DNA of 13,231 bases from Gammaproteobacteria bacterium (GTDB lineage Bacteria > Pseudomonadota > Gammaproteobacteria > SZUA-152): positions 1 through 13,231 of the forward strand of contig JANTGX010000036.1 in NCBI GenBank assembly GCA_024762755.1. Reading direction: 5' to 3'. How positions within the stretch are numbered: the stretch's first letter is position 1; each line of letters opens with the position of its first letter. Made by a program: the position numbers and the translations under genes. Positions 1 through 6,273 of this stretch are shown here, one piece after another. The notes beneath the pieces were generated by a model that saw only the letters and a program-made list of their open reading frames with translations, was not told the origin of the DNA and ran no database searches.

Positions 1-531
1 CTCGACGCTCTTGCGGGTGTCGGCACCCTGCAGGATCTCCACCAGTTCGAGGGCGAAGTCCATGGCGGTGCCGGGGCCGCGCGAGGTGATGACGTTGCCG
101 TCGCGCACCACGGGCGCCGATTCCAGTACCGTGTCGTCCCCCACCTGGCCCTCCAGGGTGCCGGGATAGGCCGTGGCGTGGCGTCCCGCCAGCAGGCCGG
201 CGTGCAGCAGGACCTTGGGTGCGGCACAAATGGCGGCGACGTAGCGTCCGTCCGCGGCGGTGCGGCGCAGCAGGGCATGCAGGCGGGCGTCCTGGTCCAG
301 GTGGTCTGCGCCGGGCAACCCGCCGGGCAGGGCGATCATGTCGAAGTCGTCGTCGAGCACGGCATCGAGGTGGGTGTCGGGCAACAGGACGGTGCCACGG
401 CTGCAGTGCACGGGGCCGGGCGTGAGCCCGGCGCGTACCACCTCGATACCGCCGCGCACCAGCAAGTCCATGATGGTGACCGCTTCGAGCTCTTCACAAC
501 CGGGGGCTAGGGGGACAAGAACGCGCGCCAT
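1..531 (-). CDS. DJ-1/PfpI (ThiJ/YajL-like) family protein, C-terminus cut by window edge
   Basis: The reverse strand from an ATG at 529-531 reads open to base 1, giving 177 residues without a stop; YajL/DJ-1 proteins are about 185-195 residues, so only a short C-terminal piece is missing. Visible family marks are the N-terminal strand followed by GCEELEAV (residues 11-18), whose Glu16 matches DJ-1 Glu18, and the nucleophile elbow AAICAAPKVL with Cys102 matching DJ-1 Cys106. ALPGG (67-71) and SRGPGTAMDF are also typical. In the family this cysteine is oxidised or acts as a nucleophile; proposed roles are oxidative-stress chaperone, protease-like or glyoxalase/deglycase activity. The exact substrate cannot be read from the sequence. 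The start lies 25 bases inside the end of the upstream yibQ gene, so translation is probably coupled. The family call is secure; YajL orthology is likely but unproven. Confidence 0.9.
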   Translation of the reverse strand, partial: MARVLVPLAPGCEELEAVTIMDLLVRGGIEVVRAGLTPGPVHCSRGTVLLPDTHLDAVLDDDFDMIALPGGLPGADHLDQDARLHALLRRTAADGRYVAAICAAPKVLLHAGLLAGRHATAYPGTLEGQVGDDTVLESAPVVRDGNVITSRGPGTAMDFALELVEILQGADTRKSVE

Positions 532-1346
532 GTGCGAAACCTCTGCATGTGTTGGTCGAGGAGTTGGGAGACGGGCAGGATCTCGATGCCCTGGGCGCGC
601 AGCCCGGGCAGTTCGGCCTGCAACACGTCGAGGGTTTCGGGGTAGGGATGGCCGATGCCGAGGGCGATACCGTGCTCGCGGGCCAGACGGGCCAGGCGCT
701 GCAATTGGGCACGGATACTGGCGGGGTCGCGATCGCTGTCGAGGAAGACGTCGCGGCGGATGTTGGGCACCCAGTTCTCGTTGGCAGCCTTCACCGCGAC
801 GCTGCTGGCGGTGGTGTAGCTGTCGACGAAGAACAGGTCGTCGTGGTCGCCCAGCTCCTGCATCAGCCAGCCCATGCGGGCGGGGTTCTGGGTCAACAGA
901 CTGCCCATGTGGTTGTTCACGCCGCTGATGTAGGGCACCGCGCCGAGGTCACGCCGTAGGGTGCGAAGGAAGTCGTCGTGTGCCATGTCCTGTGTCAGGC
1001 CGCCGGGGCCGAGGGCATGGTGCTCCTGGGCCTCCATGGGCAGGTGCAGCATGACCTCCTTGCCCAGGCCGTGGGTCAGGCTGGCCAGCTCGCGGGCGTG
1101 TGGGGTGTGCGGCAGGAAGGCATAGGTGAGTGGCCAGGGCAGGTGAATGGCGCGCAGATCCCGCTGCTTCAGGTTGCCCAGGTCGTCGATGATGATGCTC
1201 ACCGCGGCGCTGGGTGGCGCCGCGATCAGCGGGGTGAGCGGCTCGGCACGGGCCTGGCCGGCCAGCAGGCCGAGTGTGAGGCAGAGGCCGGCGACGAGGC
1301 GGCCGCCCGGCGTCGGCCGGCAGCGGTGGAGGAGGTCGTTCAGCAT
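507..1346 (-). CDS. yibQ: Divergent polysaccharide deacetylase family protein (YibQ-like)
   Basis: This is a 279-residue predicted exported protein. A hydrophobic stretch at residues 17-30 ending in GQARA looks like a signal peptide with cleavage near residue 34. The mature part has the marks of the divergent polysaccharide deacetylase family (PF04748): IIIDDLG (51-57) with the Asp pair 54/55, GVNNHMGS (142-149), FVDS (173-176) and GHPYPETL (232-239). The family keeps a deacetylase-like barrel and metal-site residues, but its substrate is not established; a periplasmic glycan role is inferred. It follows ctpA by 19 bases and overlaps the DJ-1 gene by 25 bases. Its place next to envC and gpmI matches E. 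coli yibQ, which supports the symbol. The start ATG has only a weak upstream GGCGGG. Confidence 0.93.
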   Translation of the reverse strand: MLNDLLHRCRPTPGGRLVAGLCLTLGLLAGQARAEPLTPLIAAPPSAAVSIIIDDLGNLKQRDLRAIHLPWPLTYAFLPHTPHARELASLTHGLGKEVMLHLPMEAQEHHALGPGGLTQDMAHDDFLRTLRRDLGAVPYISGVNNHMGSLLTQNPARMGWLMQELGDHDDLFFVDSYTTASSVAVKAANENWVPNIRRDVFLDSDRDPASIRAQLQRLARLAREHGIALGIGHPYPETLDVLQAELPGLRAQGIEILPVSQLLDQHMQRFRTWRAFLSP

Positions 1347-1365
1347 GCCCGCCGTCGTGATCGCC

Positions 1366-2700
1366 TCAACGGCTCTGCAGGATGTGCAATCCCTTGAGAA
1401 TGTTGAGGGCCTCGTAGAGCTGGTAGTCGGTCTCGGCCAGGTCCTTCTTTGTCGGCGCCTCTTTTTCCCCGTCCTGTCCCGGCTTGGCCTCCTCGGCGGC
1501 CTTTTTCTTGGCCCCGTTCTCCAGGTGACGGGCGAGGTCGGCCTCCTTCAGGCGGCCCTCCTCGGCATGTTTCAGCGGGGTCACCTTGACCGGCTCGAGT
1601 TTGATGTCGGGCTGGATGCCCTCGGCCTGGATGGAGCGGCCGGAGGGGGTGTAGTAACGCGCCGTGGTGAGCTTGAGGGCGGTCTCGTTGTTGAGCGGCA
1701 GGATGGTCTGCACCGAGCCCTTGCCGAAGGTGCGGGTGCCGACGATGAGTCCGCGTTTGTGGTCCTGCAGGGCGCCGGCGACGATCTCCGAGGCCGAGGC
1801 GGAACCGCCGTTCACCAGCACCACCAGCGGGGCGCCCTCGATGAGGGTGTTCGGGGTGGCGGTGAACTTCATCTCCGCATCGCGGATACGGCCCTTGGTG
1901 TAGACGATCAGGCCGTGGTCGATGAAGGCGTCGGTGACCTCCACGGCGGCGTTGAGCACGCCGCCGGGGTTGTTGCGCAGGTCGAGGATCAGGCCGTTCA
2001 GGTGGCCGTCGTTCTCGGCCTTCAGCTTGTCGATGGCGTCGGCCAGGTTCTCGCCCGTGTGTGACTGGAACTGGGAGATGCGCAGGTAGCCGAAGCCCTT
2101 CTCCAGGGTGCGCTGGCGCACGCTCTTCACCTTGATGATGGCGCGGGTGATGGTGATCTTGAGCGGCTTTTCCTCACCCTCGCGGATGATGGTGAGGGTG
2201 ATCTTGGTGCCCACCTTGCCGCGCATGAGGTTCACCGCGTCCTGCAGGGTCATGCCTTTGACCGGCTTCTCGTCGAGGCGGATGATCAGGTCGCCGGCCT
2301 GCACCCCGGCGCGCTGGGCGGGGGTGTCGTCGATGGGGGCGATGACCTTGACGAAGCCGTCTTCCATGCCCACCTCGATGCCGAGGCCGCCGAACTCACC
2401 GGTGGTGCCCACCTTGAGGTCTTTGAAGTCTTCCGGATCGAGATAGCTGGAATGGGGGTCGAGGCCGGAGACCATGCCGCGGATGGCGTTTTCCAACAGC
2501 TGCTTGTCGCTGACCGGCTCGACATAGTCCTGCTTGATGCGGGCGAACACCTCGGTGAAGGTGCGTAGCTCGTTCAGGGGCAGATTGCTGACGGCGCTGG
2601 ATTGCTCGCGCTCGGCCCACACGCCCTGACCGACGGCCAGGCCGAGGCCGAGGGCCAGTCCGGTGAGAAGCACCGTGAGGGTGCGGGTGTTCGATTTCAT
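1366..2700 (-). CDS. ctpA: Carboxy-terminal processing peptidase, S41 family (CtpA)
   Basis: This 444-residue periplasmic serine protease has a signal-like hydrophobic segment at residues 8-29. An N-terminal helical region carries GLDPHSSYLDPEDF (79-92). A PDZ domain spans about 100-180, with GEFGGLGIEV at its start and AGVQAGDLI at 131-139, followed by the S41 core. The catalytic Ser302 lies in NGGSASASE and Lys327 in TFGKGS, a 25-residue spacing that matches the Ser/Lys dyad of P. aeruginosa CtpA. A charged Lys/Glu-rich stretch at about 381-420 precedes the C-terminal helices. In Pseudomonas this enzyme works with a lipoprotein adaptor to degrade peptidoglycan endopeptidases, which fits the envC and yibQ neighbours. 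The start at 2700 is chosen because GGAG lies five bases upstream and the signal peptide follows at once; an in-frame ATG at 2778 would add 26 implausible residues. Confidence 0.96.
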   Translation of the reverse strand: MKSNTRTLTVLLTGLALGLGLAVGQGVWAEREQSSAVSNLPLNELRTFTEVFARIKQDYVEPVSDKQLLENAIRGMVSGLDPHSSYLDPEDFKDLKVGTTGEFGGLGIEVGMEDGFVKVIAPIDDTPAQRAGVQAGDLIIRLDEKPVKGMTLQDAVNLMRGKVGTKITLTIIREGEEKPLKITITRAIIKVKSVRQRTLEKGFGYLRISQFQSHTGENLADAIDKLKAENDGHLNGLILDLRNNPGGVLNAAVEVTDAFIDHGLIVYTKGRIRDAEMKFTATPNTLIEGAPLVVLVNGGSASASEIVAGALQDHKRGLIVGTRTFGKGSVQTILPLNNETALKLTTARYYTPSGRSIQAEGIQPDIKLEPVKVTPLKHAEEGRLKEADLARHLENGAKKKAAEEAKPGQDGEKEAPTKKDLAETDYQLYEALNILKGLHILQSR

Positions 2701-2766
2701 GATGGCTCCGTGAAAATGCTGTCTGGATGCGGCGCTGCAGGCGTGGCAGCGGGAAAAGATCGGGCG

Positions 2767-2795
2767 ATTATGCCGCACTCACCCGGATCTTGCAC
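2767..2795 (-). promoter_or_regulatory. Candidate sigma-70-like promoter of ctpA
   Basis: On the reverse strand a GTGCAA hexamer (2790-2795) and a CATAAT hexamer (2767-2772) are separated by 17 bases. They sit 67-95 bases upstream of the ctpA ATG in the 116-base gap after envC. The -10 is a good match and the -35 matches at only three of six positions. If real, ctpA, yibQ and the DJ-1 gene could be transcribed apart from gpmI-envC. Confidence 0.35.
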
Positions 2796-2816
2796 TCTCT
2801 TGAGGGGCGCCAGATT

Positions 2817-4013
2817 CTAGCGCGTCGCTAGGCGTTTCGGCTTGCCACGGCACCACTTTAGCGGGTTCACCGGTTTGCCGTTGTGACGGATCTCGAAATA
2901 TAGGGCGCTACGGCTGCTGCCGCCGCTGTTACCCACGGCGGCGATCACCTCGCGCGCCTCCACCCAGTCTCCCACCTCTTTGTAGAGGCTCTGGTTGCCG
3001 CCATACAGACTCATGTAACCGTCACCGTGATCGATGATGATGAGCAGGCCGAAGCCGCGCAGCCAGTCGGAAAAGGCCACCCGGCCATGGGACACGGCAC
3101 GCACTTCGCTGCCCTCTGGTGCGCGGATGCTGACCCCTTGCCAGCGTAGCTTGCCGGCATTGCGCGGGCGGCCGAAGCGGCTGTGGAGCTGGCCGCCGCT
3201 GGGCCAGGCGAGCTTGCCGCGCAGTTGGCCGAAGGGACGATCGGCCTCGGCCGTCAGTGGCAGTTCCAGCGGCGTCTCGGCGATGCGTTCGATGATGCGC
3301 TGCAGGCGGCGCTCGTCCTCCAGCAGGCGACTCAGCCGCCGGTCCTTGTCCTGCATCTCCTGCTGCAGGCCGGCCAACAGCATGGCGCGCTCGTCGCGGG
3401 TGGCCTCCAGGCGGCGTTTCTCCTCGGCCTGCTCGCGACGGTCGTGTTGCAGACGTGCGGTCTTTTCGCGGATCTCTTCGGCCACGCTGCGGAGTTCGCT
3501 GAGGTTGCTGTCGATCTGCTGTATGCGGCGCAGGCGGGCGCGATTGTAATAGTCGTAATAGGTGAGTGTGCGGGCGACCGCGGCCGGGTCCTGCTGGTTG
3601 AGGAGGATCTTCAGGTATTCCTGGCGGCCGCCGGCATAGGCCGCACGCAGCTGCCGTGCCAGGGCCAGGCGGTGTCGGCTCAGGCCGAGGCGCAGGGCCT
3701 TCTGCTGCTTTTCCAGTCCGGCCAGGTCGCGCTGCTGGCGGCGGATCTGCCGTTTCAGCTCGCGCAGCAGGGCGGCGGTCTTGCCGATGCGGCGCTCGCT
3801 GTCGCGCAGGCGTGCAGTGAGGGACTTGCGCTGCGCCCGATCGCTGTTCAGCGACTGGCGCAGGCTTTGGATCTCCTGTCGCAGGCGCTGCAGACGGGCG
3901 TCTTCGTCGTCGGCGGCCACCCAGGCCGGGGACGAGAGGAGGCCCAGGGCGAGCAGCGCCAGGCCGAACAGGCGGTGCAGGGGACGGAAAGGGGTGTTGG
4001 GCAGGGGCGGCAC
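2817..4013 (-). CDS. envC: EnvC-like murein hydrolase activator with degenerate LytM (M23) domain
   Basis: This 398-residue predicted periplasmic protein has a signal peptide at about residues 1-34. A long charged coiled coil rich in Arg, Gln, Leu and Glu covers about 36-245, and a C-terminal LytM/M23 domain about 265-388. The zinc ligands of active M23 peptidases are replaced: the HxGxD motif reads WQGVS (291-295) and the usual LHFE reads LYFE (371-374). SLYGGNQS and the LYFEIR...VNP ending are very close to E. coli EnvC. The protein should therefore activate periplasmic N-acetylmuramyl-L-alanine amidases during septum splitting rather than cut peptidoglycan itself. The start is GTG at 4011-4013 with no convincing Shine-Dalgarno. 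It lies 30 bases after the gpmI stop, so coupled translation from gpmI is likely. No in-frame ATG upstream gives a better start. Confidence 0.93.
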   Translation of the reverse strand: MPPLPNTPFRPLHRLFGLALLALGLLSSPAWVAADDEDARLQRLRQEIQSLRQSLNSDRAQRKSLTARLRDSERRIGKTAALLRELKRQIRRQQRDLAGLEKQQKALRLGLSRHRLALARQLRAAYAGGRQEYLKILLNQQDPAAVARTLTYYDYYNRARLRRIQQIDSNLSELRSVAEEIREKTARLQHDRREQAEEKRRLEATRDERAMLLAGLQQEMQDKDRRLSRLLEDERRLQRIIERIAETPLELPLTAEADRPFGQLRGKLAWPSGGQLHSRFGRPRNAGKLRWQGVSIRAPEGSEVRAVSHGRVAFSDWLRGFGLLIIIDHGDGYMSLYGGNQSLYKEVGDWVEAREVIAAVGNSGGSSRSALYFEIRHNGKPVNPLKWCRGKPKRLATR

Positions 4014-4043
4014 GATGGCGACGACGAGGTGGCTGCCTCGGCC

Positions 4044-5615
4044 TCAGTCTGGCGCCTCACCCAGACTGAGCAGGGGCCGTCCACCCATCTCCTTAGGGAT
4101 CGGCTGGTCCATGAGGTAGAGCATGGTGGGGGCGATGTCGCACAGGGCACCGCCGTTGGCCACCATCTCGGCCGGCCGGCCGACGTAGATCAGGGGTACG
4201 GGATTGCTGGTGTGGGCGGTGTGCGGCTGGCCGGTGTCGAGATCGCGCATCTTCTCGGCGTTGCCGTGGTCGGCGGTGATCAGGGCCTCTCCTCCCGCCT
4301 TCTGCAGGGCCTGGATGACGCGGCCGAGGCAGTGGTCGAGGGCCTCGATGGCCTGCACGGCGGCCTCGAAGTTGCCGCTGTGGCCGACCATGTCGGGATT
4401 GGCGAAGTTGCAGATGATGGCGTCGTAGCGACCGCTCTCGATGGCCTCCACCAGGCGGTCGGTGAGTTCTTCGGCGCTCATCTCTGGTTTTTCGTCATAG
4501 GTGGCGACATTGGGCGAGGGGATGAGGATGCGGTCTTCGCCCTCGAAGGGCTCCTCGCGGCCGCCATTGAAGAAGAAGGTGACGTGGGCATATTTCTCCG
4601 TCTCGGCGATGCGCAGTTGGCGCAGACCGTGGACGGATAGGTATTCGCCCAGCACGTTCTTCAGCCGGTCCGGCGGAAAGGCCACCGGCACGTCGAAGTC
4701 GGCGCTGTATTCGGTGAGACTGACGAAGCGGGCCAACTCGGGCACCACCTCGCGCTCGAAACAGTCGAAGTCGGGCTCGATGAAGGGCCGGGTGATCTGG
4801 CGTGCGCGGTCGGAGCGGTAGTTCATGAAGATCATGACGTCGCCGTCTTCGACCTTCACCGCCTCCTCGCCGGGCGGGACGATGGCCGTGGCCTGGACGA
4901 ATTCGTCGTTCTCGCCGCGCGCATAGGCCGCCTTGAGGGCGCCGAGGGCGCTCTCGGCCTGGAACTCGGCCTTGCCCTGGGTGATGAGGTCGTAGGCCGC
5001 CTTGATGCGCGGCCAGCGGTGGTCGCGGTCCATGGCGTAGTAGCGGCCGATGACGGAGGCGAAGCGGCCCGCGCCCAGGGTGTCGAACACCGCCTGCATG
5101 GGGCGGATGAAGTTCTCTGCGCTCTTCGGCGGCGTATCGCGGCCATCCAGGAAGGCGTGCAGATAGACGCGGGTGGCACCGCGTTCCACCGCCAGACGGG
5201 CCATGGCGCGGATGTGTTCTTCGTGACTGTGCACCCCGCCGTCGGAGAGCAGGCCAAGGATGTGCACGGCGCGGTCGTTCTCCACCGCCAGGTCCACGGC
5301 CTGGGTCAGGGTCTGGTTGGTGAAGAACGAGCCGGTGCGGATGGCGCGGCTGACACGGGTGAATTCCTGATAGACCACGCGCCCGGCGCCCAGATTCAGG
5401 TGGCCCACCTCGGAGTTGCCCATCTGCCCGCTGGGCAGCCCCACCTCGGCGCCGGAGCCCTTGATCAGGGTATGCGGATAGTTAGCCCAGAGGTCGTCCC
5501 AGTGGGGTTTGCGGGCGTGATAGATGGCGTTGAAGTCGGGGTCTTCGCTATAACCCCAGCCGTCGAGGATGATGGTGATGACGGGGGCCGGGGGCGGCGG
5601 GGAGGCTGTGGACAT
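4044..5615 (-). CDS. gpmI: 2,3-bisphosphoglycerate-independent phosphoglycerate mutase
   Basis: This 523-residue cytoplasmic enzyme interconverts 3- and 2-phosphoglycerate in glycolysis and gluconeogenesis through a phosphoserine intermediate and two Mn ions. The alkaline-phosphatase-like metal site is complete: Asp18 (ILDGWG), nucleophile Ser68 (QMGNSEVGH), Asp408 and His412 (NPDMVGH), Asp449 and His450 (TADHGN) and His468 (HTAHTSNP). The inserted transferase domain shows SDGGVHSH (124-131) and FLDGRDTPP (155-163). Length is slightly above the usual 510-515 because of a proline-rich N-terminus. It is first in the minus-strand run leading into envC, the same order as in E. coli, and is divergent from the arsR-type gene. 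The upstream Shine-Dalgarno is weak, but no later start keeps the whole first strand. Confidence 0.97.
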   Translation of the reverse strand: MSTASPPPPAPVITIILDGWGYSEDPDFNAIYHARKPHWDDLWANYPHTLIKGSGAEVGLPSGQMGNSEVGHLNLGAGRVVYQEFTRVSRAIRTGSFFTNQTLTQAVDLAVENDRAVHILGLLSDGGVHSHEEHIRAMARLAVERGATRVYLHAFLDGRDTPPKSAENFIRPMQAVFDTLGAGRFASVIGRYYAMDRDHRWPRIKAAYDLITQGKAEFQAESALGALKAAYARGENDEFVQATAIVPPGEEAVKVEDGDVMIFMNYRSDRARQITRPFIEPDFDCFEREVVPELARFVSLTEYSADFDVPVAFPPDRLKNVLGEYLSVHGLRQLRIAETEKYAHVTFFFNGGREEPFEGEDRILIPSPNVATYDEKPEMSAEELTDRLVEAIESGRYDAIICNFANPDMVGHSGNFEAAVQAIEALDHCLGRVIQALQKAGGEALITADHGNAEKMRDLDTGQPHTAHTSNPVPLIYVGRPAEMVANGGALCDIAPTMLYLMDQPIPKEMGGRPLLSLGEAPD

Positions 5616-5725
5616 GGGCGCGTTTCACTGGCGGGAAAAGGGGGCGATTCTAGCCAATTGCCACTGCCCGGGAAAGCCGGGCGGGTCCGGCGATGCGTTC
5701 GGGGGGCGCCATTCCGGTGCAGGGA

Positions 5726-5790
5726 TAAGTAAATCACCCTATTTCGAAATGCTAAAATGATATATTACTGTATTTTACTTTGATAATATT
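5726..5790. promoter_or_regulatory. AT-rich divergent promoter/operator region with nested inverted repeats
   Basis: Between the gpmI start and the ArsR-type gene the sequence drops from GC-rich to strongly AT-rich for about 65 bases. It contains a perfect 10-base palindrome ATTTCGAAAT (5741-5750). Inverted pairs are TAAAAT/ATTTTA (5753-5758 and 5772-5777), ATATTA/TAATAT (5762-5767 and 5784-5789) and AAGTAAA/TTTACTT (5727-5733 and 5774-5780). GATAAT (5782-5787) could be a -10 for the rightward gene. TTATCA...TATCAT could serve the leftward gene. ArsR-family regulators often bind AT-rich dyads over their own promoter, so autoregulation here is the likely job. Which dyad is the operator cannot be told by eye. 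Confidence 0.5.
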
Positions 5791-5868
5791 GCGTGAGGCA
5801 GGATGATGTCTGCTGGAGGTTTCGATCCATCGACCGTCGCCGAGACGAGCGGAAAGAGGCAGTGCCGT

Positions 5869-6180
5869 ATGAGTGAATCCGAACATTTGATCACGCGCGA
5901 TGAGGACATCGAGCGCGCCTCCCGGTCCATCAAGGCCATGTCCCACCCGCTGCGCCTGAAGATCCTCTGCGCCCTGGGTGACCAAGAGGTCAGCGTGCAG
6001 GACATCGTCAACCTGGTGGGGACCTCGCAGAGCAACATCTCCCAGCACTTGGCCATCCTGCGCGACAAGGGCATCCTCATGTCGCGCAAGGATGCCAACC
6101 GCGTCTATTACCGCGTCGGCGATGCGCGCACCCTGCGCCTCATCAGCATGATGCGCGAAGTCTTCTGCTCCATCGATTGA
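5869..6180 (+). CDS. ArsR/SmtB-family transcriptional regulator, probable SqrR/BigR-type dithiol redox sensor
   Basis: This is a 103-residue winged-helix regulator. AMSHPLRLKIL (23-33) is the classic ArsR helix and SVQDIVNLVGTSQSNISQHL is the DNA-reading helix-turn-helix. RKDANRVYYRV is the wing. The CVC metal motif of ArsR/SmtB is absent. The only two cysteines are Cys34 at the end of the first core helix (KILC) and Cys100 near the C-terminus (EVFC). Their 66-residue spacing and positions match, from memory, the Cys41/Cys107 pair of the persulfide sensor SqrR and the equivalent pair in BigR. A thiol or persulfide signal is therefore inferred, in keeping with the downstream rhodanese and glutaredoxins. 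AGAGG nine bases before the ATG supports this start. ATG codons at 5803 and 5806, behind a GAGG, would add 22 or 21 residues and one more Cys and cannot be excluded. Confidence 0.9.
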   Translation: MSESEHLITRDEDIERASRSIKAMSHPLRLKILCALGDQEVSVQDIVNLVGTSQSNISQHLAILRDKGILMSRKDANRVYYRVGDARTLRLISMMREVFCSID

Positions 6181-6185
6181 CCCCC

Positions 6186-6216
6186 GCCGGACGGATCTCG
6201 TCCGGCTTGTGTTTGT
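6186..6216 (+). terminator. Intrinsic terminator-like hairpin after the ArsR-type gene
   Basis: A perfect 8-base-pair stem GCCGGACG/CGTCCGGC (6186-6193 and 6199-6206) with a 5-base loop begins five bases after the regulator's stop. It is followed by TTGTGTTTGT. The T tract is interrupted, so termination may be partial and some transcription may continue into the rhodanese gene. Confidence 0.65.
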
Positions 6217-6219
6217 CCG

Positions 6220-6239
6220 ACGTCCGCTATAACGTCCGC
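6220..6239. repeat. Tandem 8-base direct repeat around a TATA box upstream of the rhodanese fusion
   Basis: ACGTCCGC occurs twice (6220-6227 and 6232-6239) separated by TATA, a 12-base period. TATAAC (6228-6233) is a fair -10 hexamer, and TTGTGT (6207-6212) lies 15 bases before it as a poor -35. The repeat lies 34-54 bases before the start codon of the rhodanese-glutaredoxin gene, so it could be a protein-binding site on that promoter. This is suggested by the pattern only. Confidence 0.4.
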
Positions 6240-6273
6240 CTCCTTCCCCTCCTGGCGATTCCACGGTGACTGC

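Noticed and set aside
2701..2778. Upstream in-frame ATG extending CtpA by 26 residues
   Set aside because: The extension covers the -10 candidate, contains His/Cys/Arg-rich sequence before the signal peptide, and the downstream ATG has a proper GGAG.
3183..4640. 485-codon plus-strand open frame opposite envC and gpmI
   Set aside because: Antisense shadow; it spans the end of one conserved gene and the start of another and has no signal or motif.
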